Part shown: piece by piece, positions 43,585-53,324 of the stretch | Numbering within the stretch: the first letter of the stretch is position 1 | Layout of the letters: the number at the start of each line of letters is the position of its first letter | Origin: Paenibacillus sp. JNUCC-31 | GTDB taxonomy: Bacteria > Bacillota > Bacilli > Paenibacillales > Paenibacillaceae | DNA: 64,000 nt | Assembly (NCBI RefSeq): GCF_014844075.1 | Contig: NZ_CP062165.1 | Coordinates: 4,154,001 to 4,218,000, forward strand | Direction of reading: 5' to 3' | Made by a program: the position numbers and the translations under genes | The notes under the pieces: generated by a model | Told to the model about the DNA's origin: nothing | Databases searched by the model: none | What the model saw: only the letters and a program-made list of their open reading frames with translations

Positions 43585-44280
43585 ATGAAGCGTATTACGA
43601 TTTTGATCGCAGATGATGAAATTGAGATCGCAGATCTGGTTGCGTTGCACTTGCAAAAAGAAGGATATCACATCATTAAGGCATTCGATGGGAAAGCGGC
43701 GGTCCAAGCTGTGCAGACACAAGCGATAGATTTAGCCATTTTGGATATCATGATGCCTGGTATGGATGGTTATGAGGTCACCCGTAAAATTCGGGAGCAC
43801 TACCACTTGCCTATCATTTTTCTGAGTGCCAAAACTTCCGATATGGATAAGATCACCGGACTCGTGATGGGTGCGGATGATTATATGACCAAGCCATTCA
43901 ACCCGATGGAACTGGTTGCCCGGGTGAATTCCCAGCTGCGCCGTTCACTTCAATTCAGCCAGTCTGCACCGGTCCAACGCTCTATTCTGGAAAAAGGCGG
44001 GCTTATTATCTCTCCAGATCAGCATAGTGTCACCCTGTACAGCAAACCAGTAGAGTTAACACCGAAGGAGTTCGACATCCTGTATCTGCTCGCGAGCCAT
44101 CCCAAACAGGTGTTCAGTGCGGAGAGCATCTTTGAACAGGTATGGGGAGAGGCTTATTACGAGAGCGGTAATACCGTTATGGTTCATATTCGGACCCTGC
44201 GCAAGAAGCTGGGGGAAGATGTGGACAAGAACAAGTTTATCAAAACGATCTGGGGTGTGGGGTACACGTTCAATGAATAA
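43585..44280 (+). CDS. vanR: Response regulator, VanR-type (OmpR family)
   Basis: This 231-residue regulator has a receiver domain with Asp54 in LAILDIMMPGMDGYEV and Lys in TKPFNPMELVARV, and an OmpR-type winged helix (ELTPKEFDILYLLASHPKQVFS, VWGEAYYESGNTVMVHIRTLRKKLGED). These stretches resemble VanR of glycopeptide-resistance operons closely. Its kinase gene overlaps it by 8 bases, so translation is coupled. The probable targets are vanY and vanZ downstream. Confidence 0.88.
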   Translation: MKRITILIADDEIEIADLVALHLQKEGYHIIKAFDGKAAVQAVQTQAIDLAILDIMMPGMDGYEVTRKIREHYHLPIIFLSAKTSDMDKITGLVMGADDYMTKPFNPMELVARVNSQLRRSLQFSQSAPVQRSILEKGGLIISPDQHSVTLYSKPVELTPKEFDILYLLASHPKQVFSAESIFEQVWGEAYYESGNTVMVHIRTLRKKLGEDVDKNKFIKTIWGVGYTFNE

Positions 44281-45361
44281 ACGCAGAAGTTTCCGAACGA
44301 CCATGATTCTGTTGCTTGGTTTAAGCATGCTGGCGTCTGGCGCGATTACCTTTGGTGTATATAAGCTGATGCAATACTATTACATGGGTGTTCGCGCAGA
44401 AGATCCGCTCGCAGAGTATCGCCATTTTATGAGAAGTATAGGGGATATCTACTTTTTCCTCATCTTGTTCATTCCGCTTGCCATCCTATTTTTCTTCTGG
44501 TTTACCAAGCCTTATGTCACTTATTTCAAAGACATTTCTACGGGGATTCGGCATCTCGCCAGTGGGGACTTCCAGCACCGCGTGCAGATTTCGACGAAGG
44601 ATGAGCTGGGCGCTATTGCGGAGGATATAAATCTGGCGAGTCAGAAACTGAGGGAAGCAGTAGAACGAGGAGATTTTGCCGAGAACAGCAAGGACCAGCT
44701 GGTAGTAAACCTGGCGCATGATCTGCGAACCCCGTTAACTTCCGTATTGGGTTATCTGGATCTGCTAGTGAAAGATGATCAACTAACGGAGGAGCAGGTT
44801 AGGCACTTCACATCCATTGCGTTTACCAAATCCCAGCGTTTGGAGAAACTGATTGATGATTTGTTTGAAATTACCAGAATGAACTATGGCATGTTGCCGA
44901 TTGAGAAAAAGAGACTTGATCTTAGTGAACTGCTGAGGCAGATGAACGAAGAGCTGTACCCCGTTTTTGAAAAAAATCGCCTGGTCACCCGTCTTCATAT
45001 CGATTCCGAACTAACCATTTCCGGGGATGGAGAGCTGCTTGCGCGCGTGTTTGAGAACCTGTTAATCAATGCAGCCCGTCACGGCAAGGACGGTCTCTAT
45101 GTAGATATCCATGGTCATCGTGATGCAGGACAGGTTATCATTCAGGTCATGAACTATGGCGGACATATTCATCCAGAGGATCTGCCCCATATCTTCGATA
45201 TGTACTATACCGGGGATCGTGCCCGGACACCTCAGGAGGGTGGAACAGGTCTGGGCCTGTTTATCGCCAAAAATATCGTGGAGCAGCATGATGGGTCTAT
45301 CTCGGCCCAAAGTGATGTGGTACGGACCGTATTTGAAGTTCGTTTGCCTACATTAGAATGA
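44273..45361 (+). CDS. vanS: Sensor histidine kinase, VanS-type
   Basis: This 362-residue kinase has two membrane helices (about 10-30 and 63-83) with a short extracellular loop of some 30 residues (YMGVRAEDPLAEYRHFMR), as in VanSA. HAMP follows, then His149 in VNLAHDLRTPLTSVLGYLDLL and the N, G1 and G2 boxes (ENLLINAARHGKDG, GGTGLGLFIAKNIVEQH). The short sensor loop fits sensing of membrane or wall change rather than of a large ligand. The start ATG overlaps the vanR stop. Confidence 0.88.
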   Translation: MNKRRSFRTTMILLLGLSMLASGAITFGVYKLMQYYYMGVRAEDPLAEYRHFMRSIGDIYFFLILFIPLAILFFFWFTKPYVTYFKDISTGIRHLASGDFQHRVQISTKDELGAIAEDINLASQKLREAVERGDFAENSKDQLVVNLAHDLRTPLTSVLGYLDLLVKDDQLTEEQVRHFTSIAFTKSQRLEKLIDDLFEITRMNYGMLPIEKKRLDLSELLRQMNEELYPVFEKNRLVTRLHIDSELTISGDGELLARVFENLLINAARHGKDGLYVDIHGHRDAGQVIIQVMNYGGHIHPEDLPHIFDMYYTGDRARTPQEGGTGLGLFIAKNIVEQHDGSISAQSDVVRTVFEVRLPTLE

Positions 45362-45371
45362 AGTAACAGGC

Positions 45372-45605
45372 TATATAAATTGAACTAAACATTTACACGA
45401 GAACGGAGAGGACAGAAATAACCTGAAGAAGCGGAGCTAAAAGCTTTCTGAAGGAAAGCTGCATCGGAAGCATACACTGCGCCTTTATCCCCGGATTTTC
45501 TCCTTTGAATAAGGGAACCCAAAAAAATCTGGGGATAACCGTGATCGGAAGGTTGTTCTGTCATCGGAGTGGTAAGTGTAAATATTATTTAGTTCAATTT
45601 ATATA
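45372..45605. repeat. Structured intergenic repeat, family R, copy 2
   Basis: This is the longest copy (234 bp), with clear terminal inverted repeats: TATATAAATTGAACTAAA (45372-45389) and TTTAGTTCAATTTATATA (45588-45605). GACAGAA pairs with TTCTGTC, and TTATCCCCGGATTTT (45485-45499) pairs with AAAATCTGGGGATAA (45524-45538) around a CCTT/AAGG tip. It has an extra arm, AGCTTTC/GAAAGCT (45442-45460). It sits between vanS and vanY. Confidence 0.9.
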
Positions 45606-45691
45606 ATTTAAGAAAAACTTTAGAAATGCCCTGCTTTTTTTTAACTAGTTTTCTCTATCCTTGATCATACGAGGTAAAGGAGGAACATGGA

Positions 45692-46555
45692 ATGAAAAAG
45701 TGGGGATTTCTGATATGTATCATTGTATTGGGATATTTTCTGATCAAGTCACCTGCATGGCTTCAACAGCCAAAAGAAGCGAATGTGGAAATTCAGAATA
45801 CGGTTGAAATTCCAGCGGGGTACACCGAAACAATCAGCGTGGATATGAAGAATGAAGTACATAAAGGGAATCTTTTACTGGTCAATTCGGAATATCCTGT
45901 ACATGCGGATGGTATTAGAACCGACATTGTCAATTTGGCTGAACAACAAGAGCTGGTCCGTGGATATGGCTTACTGGATCAAAATATCATGTTGTCACGG
46001 TATGTAGCACAAGCGTTCCAGAAGATGATTGAAGCTGCTGGGGAAGAAGAAGTACGATATTTTATCATTAGCAGTGGCTATCGGGATTTTAAGAAACAGG
46101 AGCAGCTTTATGAGGAAAAGGGATCGGATTATGCGCTTCCTGCGGGTCACAGTGAACATAATCTGGGCTTGTCCATGGATATAGGCTCCACTCTGGCTGC
46201 CATGAGTGAGGCACCAGAAGGAGCTTGGTTAGAGAAAAATGCATGGAAATACGGTTTTGTTTTGCGTTATCCAAAGGATAAAGTGGACATCACCGGAATT
46301 CAATACGAACCATGGCATTTCCGGTATGTAGGACTGCCGCATAGTGCCATCATGTACCATAATAATCTGGTGTTGGAGCAGTACCTGGAATTGCTGCAGC
46401 AGAAAAAGAGCATTTCCGCTGAAGTTGAAGGCGAGCACTATCTTGTACGATATTATGAAGCATCCAAAGATAAGACCATCAACATACCTGAGCACGGTCA
46501 ATATGAGATATCGGGAGACAACATGAAGGGAGTAATCGTGACAGTGGAGGAGTAA
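45692..46555 (+). CDS. vanY: D,D-carboxypeptidase, VanY-type
   Basis: This 287-residue, membrane-anchored zinc peptidase removes the terminal D-Ala from peptidoglycan precursors. An N-terminal anchor (about 4-22) is followed by SSGYRDFKKQEQLYEEKG, the zinc site SEHNLGLSMDIG (His and Asp) and EPWHFRYVGLPHSAIM with the third ligand His. The tail YEISGDNMKGVIVTVEE matches VanY of the VanA cluster. In glycopeptide-resistant bacteria VanY lowers the pentapeptide targets of vancomycin. AAGGAGG precedes the ATG. vanZ follows after 27 bases. Confidence 0.93.
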   Translation: MKKWGFLICIIVLGYFLIKSPAWLQQPKEANVEIQNTVEIPAGYTETISVDMKNEVHKGNLLLVNSEYPVHADGIRTDIVNLAEQQELVRGYGLLDQNIMLSRYVAQAFQKMIEAAGEEEVRYFIISSGYRDFKKQEQLYEEKGSDYALPAGHSEHNLGLSMDIGSTLAAMSEAPEGAWLEKNAWKYGFVLRYPKDKVDITGIQYEPWHFRYVGLPHSAIMYHNNLVLEQYLELLQQKKSISAEVEGEHYLVRYYEASKDKTINIPEHGQYEISGDNMKGVIVTVEE

Positions 46556-46582
46556 ACAACAAGAAATACACGGAGGTTCATT

Positions 46583-47134
46583 ATGAAACCTAAGGGGTTA
46601 AATATTAAGATCGTTTGGGTGGCCGCATTAATTATATATCTATATCTGTTAACCAAACTGATCCTGTTCAAGTGGCATACGATGGATTGGGACTTCGTTT
46701 GGATTCAACTTATGACGATCGCGCAACAGCCGGAATTGATTCATACGCGAACCGTTAACCTGACGCCATTTCAGGAAATTTTAAGAGACTGGCATAGCCT
46801 GACTTTGCATCGTCCGGGTACTACGATCCATTTGCTCGGCAATGTCATGGCTTTTATCCCACTGGGCATCTTCATTCCTGTACTTATGGGGAACAAGCTG
46901 TTGTCTGGGGCAAAAGTACTTGTACTTTCCTTGCTTTTGAGTTTTGCTTTTGAAGTAACACAGCTATTGACGGGCATGGGCATATTCGATGTGGATGATC
47001 TGATGCTGAACACCTTTGGTGGCATGATTGGGTATGTTCTGTATACGATGCTTATCGGCATCAAGCGGTTGATTGTGGGTGGAACCACTCCTGCCGCGAA
47101 AAAAGAGTATAATTCTAACCAGAGTCGCGTGTAA
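46583..47134 (+). CDS. vanZ: VanZ-family membrane protein
   Basis: This 183-residue protein has about four membrane helices and the VanZ pattern: LTKLILFKW, VNLTPFQEI, LLGNVMAFIPLGIFIPVL, LLLSFAFEVTQLLTGMGIFDVDDLMLNTFGGMIGY. VanZ proteins give low-level teicoplanin or lipoglycopeptide resistance by an unsettled mechanism. The gene lies 27 bases after vanY with an SD (ACGGAGG) and is cotranscribed with it. Confidence 0.92.
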   Translation: MKPKGLNIKIVWVAALIIYLYLLTKLILFKWHTMDWDFVWIQLMTIAQQPELIHTRTVNLTPFQEILRDWHSLTLHRPGTTIHLLGNVMAFIPLGIFIPVLMGNKLLSGAKVLVLSLLLSFAFEVTQLLTGMGIFDVDDLMLNTFGGMIGYVLYTMLIGIKRLIVGGTTPAAKKEYNSNQSRV

Positions 47135-47146
47135 GGAGGGGAGCAT

Positions 47147-47359
47147 TTGATTTTATTGGCTGCTTTAATGATTGGCACAGGTATTGTGTTTATCGTTCGT
47201 CCGCGCTACGTTACTCATTCTTCTTCGAAGGATGGAATCAACAACAATCAAATCACCGCCAGATGGATTGGGTACTCATTAATCATAATGTCCTGTCTGT
47301 TTCTGGTCATGGCCGCACTTCAAACACTGGATCAAGCTTCACATTACATTGGACATTAA
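47147..47359 (+). CDS. Small two-helix membrane protein
   Basis: This 70-residue protein starts with TTG at 47147, 13 bases after the vanZ stop and behind AAGGAGGGGA that overlaps that stop. It has two hydrophobic segments (about 1-19 and 40-60) around a polar loop (RYVTHSSSKDGINNNQ). The N-terminus MILLAALMIGTGIVFIVRP recalls DUF6199-like small proteins; I am unsure. It is probably the last gene of the van unit. Confidence 0.65.
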   Translation: MILLAALMIGTGIVFIVRPRYVTHSSSKDGINNNQITARWIGYSLIIMSCLFLVMAALQTLDQASHYIGH

Positions 47360-47410
47360 AGGGAAGTTGGCATCAAACATCATTAAGCATGCCCATATTC
47401 ATTCTATTAA

Positions 47411-47455
47411 AAAAGCTCCTCGTCACGTGCAGAACGCACGTGACGAAGAGCTTTT
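47411..47455. terminator. Bidirectional terminator between the van unit and aconitase
   Basis: AAAAGCTC-TCGTCACGTGC pairs with GCACGTGACGA-GAGCTTTT over AGAAC, flanked by A and T tracts on both sides. Confidence 0.95.
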
Positions 47456-47489
47456 CTGTATAACTTAATTGCATTAAATATAAAGGCAA

Positions 47490-50204
47490 TTAAGATTTTT
47501 TCATCATTTGACGCAATACGGTTTGCAGGATACCACCGTTATGGTAGTAGTCTACGTCAACCATGCTGTCCAGACGAGCGATAACAGGGAAGTCGAACTT
47601 GGTACCATCCTCACGAGTTACGGTAACCGTCAGCTCTTGACCCGGTTTCACATCATTGCTCAGACCTGTGATGTCGTACGTTTCACGTCCGTTCAGACCG
47701 AGGCTGGACCAGCCATGACCTTCCTGGAATTGCAATGGCATTACGCCCATGCCTACCAGGTTACTGCGGTGAATACGCTCGAAGCTTTCTGCGATAACGG
47801 CTTTGACGCCAAGCAGGAATGTTCCTTTTGCCGCCCAGTCACGTGAGCTTCCTGTACCATACTCTTTACCAGCGATAACGATCAGGTTCTGTCCTTCATC
47901 CTGATACTTCATGGAAGCATCGTAGATGGACATTTCTTCGTCCGTTGGCAGGTATTTCGTAATACCACCTTCGGTACCTGGAGCCACTTGGTTACGAATA
48001 CGAATGTTGGCAAACGTACCGCGCATCATGACTTCATGGTTACCACGACGGGAGCCGTAAGAGTTGAAGTCTTTGCGTTCTACGCCATGTTCTTTCAGGT
48101 ACAGTCCAGCCGGACTGGATGGTGCGATATTACCCGCTGGCGAGATGTGATCCGTTGTTACGGAATCAGCAAGCAATGCCATGACACGTGCGGAACGAAT
48201 ATCTGCAATATCCGTCAACTTGTCGCCAAGCTCCTGGAAGAATGGTGGATTCTGAATGTACGTGGAGTTTGGATCCCATTCATACAATTCGCCTTCCGGT
48301 ACAGGAATCGTATTCCAACGTTCGTTAGCTGTAAATACGTTCTCGTATTTGTTGCGGAACATTTGGGCGTTCAGGGAGCTTGCAATGGTATCCTTGATTT
48401 CCTCGGAGCTAGGCCAGAGGTCTTTCAGGAATACAGGCTCGTTGTTGGTATCATAACCAATTGGATCGGTTGCAAAATCAATATTAACGGTACCCGCCAG
48501 AGCATACGCCACAACGAGTGGCGGAGATGCCAGGTAGTTGGCTTTGACCTGTGCATGCACACGGCCTTCAAAGTTACGGTTACCGGACAATACAGCCGCT
48601 ACCGTCATGTCGTTCTCGGCGATTGCTTCGCTTACTTCGTCTGGCAGTGGGCCAGAGTTACCGATGCAAGTTGCGCAACCATAGCCGGCAACGTTGAATC
48701 CGAGTTTGTCGAGGTATTCGATCAGACCTGCTTTTTCGAGATATTCGGTAACCACGAGGGAACCTGGAGTCAAGCTGCTTTTCACGTAACCAGGCTTAGT
48801 CAGACCACGTTCAACGGCTTTTTTCGCAAGCAGACCCGCTCCGACCATAACGCTAGGGTTAGATGTGTTAGTGCAGCTTGTGATTGCCGCGATAACGACA
48901 GCACCAGCAGTCAGTTCGCTAGTGGAACCGTCCGGGTGTTTCACAGGCACTTTCTCAGCGATTTTCTCGTCGCTCAGTCCATAACCGCCTTTGTCGATTG
49001 GCGTACGGATGATGCTGTTGAAGCTTTCTTTCATTTGAGTCAGTTCGATGCGATCCTGTGGACGCTTAGGTCCTGCGAGACTTGGTACTACGGAAGCCAG
49101 GTCCAGTTCAATCACATCTGTAAATTCAGGATCAACCGTGCTGGAAGTCCGGAACATGCCTTGAGCCTTGTAATAAGCTTCAACCAGATCCACTTGTTCG
49201 TCGGTACGGCCCGTATTACGCATATAGTTCAGTGTTTCGCTATCAACAGGGAAAAAGCCGATGGTTGCGCCGTATTCCGGTGCCATGTTGGCAACTGTTG
49301 CACGGTCAGCCAGACTGATGTTGGCAAGGCCTGGTCCGTAGAACTCGACGAATTTACCAACAACGCCTTTTTTACGCAGCATTTGCGTCACTGTGAGTGC
49401 CAGATCCGTTGCGGTTGCACCTTCGCTCAGGCTTCCTGTCAATTTGAAACCGATAACGTCAGGTGTTACAAAATAAAGCGGTTGGCCCAGCATGCCTGCT
49501 TCAGCCTCGATCCCGCCAACACCCCAGCCAACAACGCCGAGTCCGTTGATCATGGTGGTGTGGGAGTCTGTACCTACGAGGGAATCCGGGAATACAACGG
49601 TCTCGCCATCAATCGTTTTGGTGGCAGCCACGGAAGCCAGATACTCCAGGTTAACCTGGTGAACGATCCCTGTGGATGGTGGAACGGCACGGAAGTTGTT
49701 GAATGCCGTTTGCGCCCAGCGCAGGAAGCGATAACGCTCTTCGTTACGCTCGAATTCAACCTTGATGTTGTAGTCCAGTGCGTCATTGGTTCCGAATGCA
49801 TCGACCATGACGGAGTGGTCAATTACGAGATCAACCGGTACAAGCGGATTGATCTGTTTTGGATCGCCGCCTGCTTTTTTTACCGTATCGCGCATTGCTG
49901 CAAGGTCAACGACAACGGGTACACCGGTGAAATCCTGCAGAACGATACGAGCAGGAATGAATGGAATTTCCTTGTTATTGTCACGGCCTTCTGCCCAGCC
50001 GGTCAGTTGTTTCACATGTTCTTCAGTAATGGCACGTCCGTCGAATTGACGAACTGCTGCTTCGAGCAGCACTTTAATGGAGAAAGGAAGCTTGGAAAGG
50101 TCGCCGTAGCCGCCTTCCTGAAGAGCATCGAGACTGTAGTAGCGGTAAGACTTGCCTCCGACCTCAAGACTGCGGGCGGCGGAAAAATGATTCTTGGCTG
50201 ACAT
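47490..50204 (-). CDS. acnA: Aconitate hydratase A
   Basis: This 904-residue TCA-cycle enzyme interconverts citrate and isocitrate. The three cluster cysteines lie in [15 protein letters not shown] and [13 protein letters not shown], the substrate region in [22 protein letters not shown], and the swivel domain ends SDNVKPGQ-type as in IRP1-like aconitases; in Bacillus (CitB) the apo-protein also binds RNA. The SD AAGGAGG precedes the ATG at 50204. A long antisense frame opposite it is a codon-usage shadow. Confidence 0.97.
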   Translation of the reverse strand: MSAKNHFSAARSLEVGGKSYRYYSLDALQEGGYGDLSKLPFSIKVLLEAAVRQFDGRAITEEHVKQLTGWAEGRDNNKEIPFIPARIVLQDFTGVPVVVDLAAMRDTVKKAGGDPKQINPLVPVDLVIDHSVMVDAFGTNDALDYNIKVEFERNEERYRFLRWAQTAFNNFRAVPPSTGIVHQVNLEYLASVAATKTIDGETVVFPDSLVGTDSHTTMINGLGVVGWGVGGIEAEAGMLGQPLYFVTPDVIGFKLTGSLSEGATATDLALTVTQMLRKKGVVGKFVEFYGPGLANISLADRATVANMAPEYGATIGFFPVDSETLNYMRNTGRTDEQVDLVEAYYKAQGMFRTSSTVDPEFTDVIELDLASVVPSLAGPKRPQDRIELTQMKESFNSIIRTPIDKGGYGLSDEKIAEKVPVKHPDGSTSELTAGAVVIAAITSCTNTSNPSVMVGAGLLAKKAVERGLTKPGYVKSSLTPGSLVVTEYLEKAGLIEYLDKLGFNVAGYGCATCIGNSGPLPDEVSEAIAENDMTVAAVLSGNRNFEGRVHAQVKANYLASPPLVVAYALAGTVNIDFATDPIGYDTNNEPVFLKDLWPSSEEIKDTIASSLNAQMFRNKYENVFTANERWNTIPVPEGELYEWDPNSTYIQNPPFFQELGDKLTDIADIRSARVMALLADSVTTDHISPAGNIAPSSPAGLYLKEHGVERKDFNSYGSRRGNHEVMMRGTFANIRIRNQVAPGTEGGITKYLPTDEEMSIYDASMKYQDEGQNLIVIAGKEYGTGSSRDWAAKGTFLLGVKAVIAESFERIHRSNLVGMGVMPLQFQEGHGWSSLGLNGRETYDITGLSNDVKPGQELTVTVTREDGTKFDFPVIARLDSMVDVDYYHNGGILQTVLRQMMKKS

Positions 50205-50584
50205 ACATGTACCTCCTTAAAATGTGTCGGTGAGATGAAGAAAACGTTCATTTAGGTGAAGAACAGGCCTTCATCGTTCCGTGTCCCTGTTTGTGAGTTT
50301 CATTAGGTGAAACGTAATTTCATAATTGTAACTTTAGTATTAAGTATACCGTTTTCAACATCGTACGTAAAGGGCTTTTTGCCTTCCCAGTCAAGCCATT
50401 GGAACTATGAATGCGTTTTCCCGAAGAGATGAAGGACATGACCCCTTCCGTTCGCATTATACCCTTTTGTAAGGCCTCAAACTCAACCGGACACATACAA
50501 CCGAAAATTCCCTCATATAAGTAGAAAGAGTATTCATGTAATGGATTATTCCAGACAGAACGGATGCCAAAGGGGGACACAGGC

Positions 50585-51583
50585 TTGGAACGCGAATGGA
50601 AGAGTGCCTTATATACCTACGTGAACCAGTATAACCGCTGTGAGATCGATTACCGTCCACAGACGAGTGAACGGATCGTCACCGATCCGGAATTTGTGCT
50701 GGAACGGGGAGAACGGATGGCCAGACTGGACCAATGGTACCGTAAGCGGCGGGCCGTTCCTCTTCGCAGCGAGACCAGTGCCAAGCTTGTGCGGACACTT
50801 ATGGATGGGGCGGATGAATCGGTGGTGGATGTGCAATTGTACAGCAGGCTGTTCTATGAGAAGAGCGGCCTGACCCATCGGGAGGACCGGATTGAGCGGG
50901 AACGTCTGACCTTTCTTAGGCAAGGTGGAGTCTGGACCATTGCACGTGTGGAACGTGAAGTGCCGGAGCGTCGTCCGGTAGGGGAAGGACGTCCTTTTCA
51001 ACAAGCGGATTTTGTACAGGCGATGAATCGGCCGCTCCTTAACCGGGAAGTACTGGGACAGGGCAGAAGATCAAGACAGCAAAGTTATCGCAGGGATCTG
51101 GCTGTCGCCTACGCAGATCGGTGGTGGAATGCGGGAAACCCGGCATTTGAGGAATTCGAGGTAGACTGCACCAATTATGTGTCCCAATGTATCTTTGCAG
51201 GGGGAGCACCCATCCACTATACTGGTAAAAGAGAAGCAGGCTGGTGGTATAAAGGGTATGTAAATGGCTCGGAAATGTGGAGTTACAGCTGGGCAGTGTC
51301 CAATAGTCTGGAGCGTTATTTATCCGGCAGCAGTTGGGGCTTATCTGCCACAGAAGTGGATCGTCCCGAGCAATTGATGCTCGGAGATGTAATTTTCTAC
51401 GACTGGGACGGCGATGGCAGGTTTCAGCATAGTACCGTTGTGACCGCCTTTGATGCGGGGGGCATGCCGCTTGTGAATGCACATACGGTCAGCAGCCGCC
51501 ACCGTTTTTGGGATTACCGGGATTCTTACGCTTGGAACGAGCGGACGGTGTACCGGCTTTTTCACATTGCAGATGAGTTTTGA
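50585..51583 (+). CDS. Amidase_6-type putative cell-wall hydrolase
   Basis: The C-terminal half (about residues 165-332) is a putative amidase domain (PF12671 type): YADRWWNAGNPAFEEFEVDCTNYVSQCIFAGGAP with the likely nucleophile Cys195, WWYKGYVNG, GDVIFYDWDGDGRFQHSTVV with a catalytic His, and NAHTVSSRHRFWDY. The first 140 residues form an alpha/beta module with arginine-rich stretches. There is no signal peptide, which is odd for a wall enzyme. The start is uncertain: AAGGGGG lies well before TTG at 50585, while the ATG at 50564 has no SD. Confidence 0.78.
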   Translation: MEREWKSALYTYVNQYNRCEIDYRPQTSERIVTDPEFVLERGERMARLDQWYRKRRAVPLRSETSAKLVRTLMDGADESVVDVQLYSRLFYEKSGLTHREDRIERERLTFLRQGGVWTIARVEREVPERRPVGEGRPFQQADFVQAMNRPLLNREVLGQGRRSRQQSYRRDLAVAYADRWWNAGNPAFEEFEVDCTNYVSQCIFAGGAPIHYTGKREAGWWYKGYVNGSEMWSYSWAVSNSLERYLSGSSWGLSATEVDRPEQLMLGDVIFYDWDGDGRFQHSTVVTAFDAGGMPLVNAHTVSSRHRFWDYRDSYAWNERTVYRLFHIADEF

Positions 51584-51715
51584 GAGCCAAAGATTTTACG
51601 GGATTCGGTGACGTGGGCATCCGCTTCCGTGTAAAATAAGTCTAGATAGCAGAATAAAAGTGGTGCTGAGCATGCAGAGATGACAGCATCATGCACAGAT
51701 AATCGGAGGTTACGC

Positions 51716-52816
51716 ATGAGTATGGATAAATTAAAAGTAGGCGTCGTTTACGGCGGCAAGTCAGGCGAGCATGAGGTATCGCTGCAAACGGCGTTTGCTG
51801 TAACAAATGCATTTGATTATGAAAAGTATGAACTGGTTCCTTTTTTCATCTCCAAGCAGGGTACGTGGAAAAAAGGATCCGTAATGCATGCGCCATTCGC
51901 GCAGATTGAAGATTTGAAGCTGGAGCAGGCGTCGGGTGGAACCCAGGAAGCGCTGAACGCGCTGTTTGGCCGTTTATATGGCGGAGAAGAGGCGATGGAC
52001 GTGATGTTCCCGCTGCTGCACGGTACGTTTGGTGAGGATGGTACCATTCAGGGCATGTTCGAGATGGCGGATATGCCTTATGTTGGGGCAGGTGTACTGG
52101 CTTCGGCAGGCGGCATGGACAAAGTGGTCATGAAAAAGCTGTTCGCACAGGCCGGAATCGACCAATGTGCCTTTACCTATTTTAACGCAACACAGTGGAA
52201 GCAGTCCGAATATGAAATGATTGTACAGGTGGAGGATGAACTTGGTTATCCTTGTTTCATTAAGCCGGCCAATCTTGGCTCCAGCGTAGGGATCTCGAAA
52301 GCGCGCAATCGGGATGAGCTGAAGACGGCAGTGGAGTTCGCACTTCGTTATGATACGAAGGTTGTCATTGAGGAGTTTGTAGAAGCGCGTGAAGTTGAAG
52401 TCAGTGTGCTTGGCAATGACGAACCGATGGCATCCGTACCAGGAGAAATCGTATCTTCCGGTGAATATTATGACTATGCAGCCAAATATATTGATGGGCA
52501 GTCACAGATGCTGATTCCTGCTCCGCTCGACCCGGAAGCCGCAGATCGCATCCGTGAGGCCGCATTGCAGGCATTTCGCGCGATTGAAGGCAATGGTATC
52601 TCCCGTGCAGACTTTTTCATTCGCAAATCGGATGGGGCATTGCTTATTAATGAAGTAAACACCATGCCAGGTTTCACTCCATACAGCATGTATCCGCTCT
52701 TGTGGCGTGAGACAGGTGTATCGTATGCCGAACTGCTGGATCGCATGATTGAGCTGGCCTTGGAACGCTACAACCGCAAGCAGGCGCTGAACTATGAGAA
52801 CGGCGTACAGGCATAG
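51716..52816 (+). CDS. ddl: D-alanine--D-alanine ligase
   Basis: This 366-residue ATP-grasp enzyme makes the D-Ala-D-Ala dipeptide of peptidoglycan. Motifs: VVYGGKSGEHEVSLQ, FPLLHGTFGEDGTIQGMFE, the ATP-binding FIKPANLGSSVGISKA, the omega-loop EYYDYAAKY and the metal site LLINEVNTMPGFTPYSMYP. The omega-loop Tyr-Asp-Tyr and Lys-Tyr indicate a D-Ala ligase, not a D-lactate ligase of VanA type. So the vanY/vanZ genes 4.5 kb upstream are not backed by a D-Lac pathway here. GGAGG selects the ATG at 51716. Confidence 0.95.
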   Translation: MSMDKLKVGVVYGGKSGEHEVSLQTAFAVTNAFDYEKYELVPFFISKQGTWKKGSVMHAPFAQIEDLKLEQASGGTQEALNALFGRLYGGEEAMDVMFPLLHGTFGEDGTIQGMFEMADMPYVGAGVLASAGGMDKVVMKKLFAQAGIDQCAFTYFNATQWKQSEYEMIVQVEDELGYPCFIKPANLGSSVGISKARNRDELKTAVEFALRYDTKVVIEEFVEAREVEVSVLGNDEPMASVPGEIVSSGEYYDYAAKYIDGQSQMLIPAPLDPEAADRIREAALQAFRAIEGNGISRADFFIRKSDGALLINEVNTMPGFTPYSMYPLLWRETGVSYAELLDRMIELALERYNRKQALNYENGVQA

Positions 52817-52847
52817 CCTGAGGACGATAATACAAGGAGGGGTATGA

Positions 52848-53171
52848 ATGGGATTTCAGACTGAATTCAATTCCGTATGCAAATTCAAGAATGAACAAGA
52901 GTTGTTCGAATTGCTTGAATACGGCCGTGGCAAAATGGTCAAACAAGGCTTTCGTGTATTTCCTACCGGACAGAAAGTCATTGCGTACACACCGGATAAC
53001 GTGGCCGTAGCCATCGTAAAAATTGTAGTCTCCATTGCAGAGATTAACTTCCAGGGTCAGGAAGTGACCGAAGTGGAGATGCAATTGATCCGCAAACTGA
53101 ACGAGGAAGAATCACGCATTCAGACCGCGCTCGCAGATGAGATGTTCTTTGGTGAGCAGGCCCAGGGATAG
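52848..53171 (+). CDS. Conserved-looking hypothetical protein downstream of ddl
   Basis: This 107-residue protein starts 31 bases after ddl with the SD AGGAGGGG, so it is cotranscribed. It reads as a soluble alpha/beta protein (CKFKNEQELFELLEYGRGKMVKQGFRVFPTGQKVIAYTPDNVAVAIVKIV) with a helical, acidic C-terminus. I do not recognise a family with certainty. Confidence 0.7.
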   Translation: MGFQTEFNSVCKFKNEQELFELLEYGRGKMVKQGFRVFPTGQKVIAYTPDNVAVAIVKIVVSIAEINFQGQEVTEVEMQLIRKLNEEESRIQTALADEMFFGEQAQG

Positions 53172-53324
53172 ATTGTTACATTTGAAGTGAAACGGTGGAC
53201 GGATTTGCTCAAATAACGATTATGGTCACTCTTTTAGGGTAAAACTTGGTTATATACAGTGAAGGGAAGACTGTCGGCTTTATATGCCGGAAGGAATCCC
53301 GCCTTAATAGAGAGGAAGAAATTC

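Noticed and set aside
44117..44272. An N-terminal extension of vanS starting at 44117
   Set aside because: It lies entirely inside vanR in another frame; the ATG at 44273 overlapping the vanR stop is the normal coupled start.
47988..50201. A 737-codon open frame on the plus strand opposite aconitase
   Set aside because: It is the complementary-frame shadow of a long, conserved, codon-biased gene. It has no SD, and its translation is rich in Cys, His and Phe without protein-like patterns.
51716..52816. The ligase gene as a VanA-type D-Ala-D-Lac ligase linked to vanYZ
   Set aside because: The omega-loop has the Tyr-Asp-Tyr and Lys-Tyr pattern of D-Ala-D-Ala ligases, and no vanH or vanX is adjacent.
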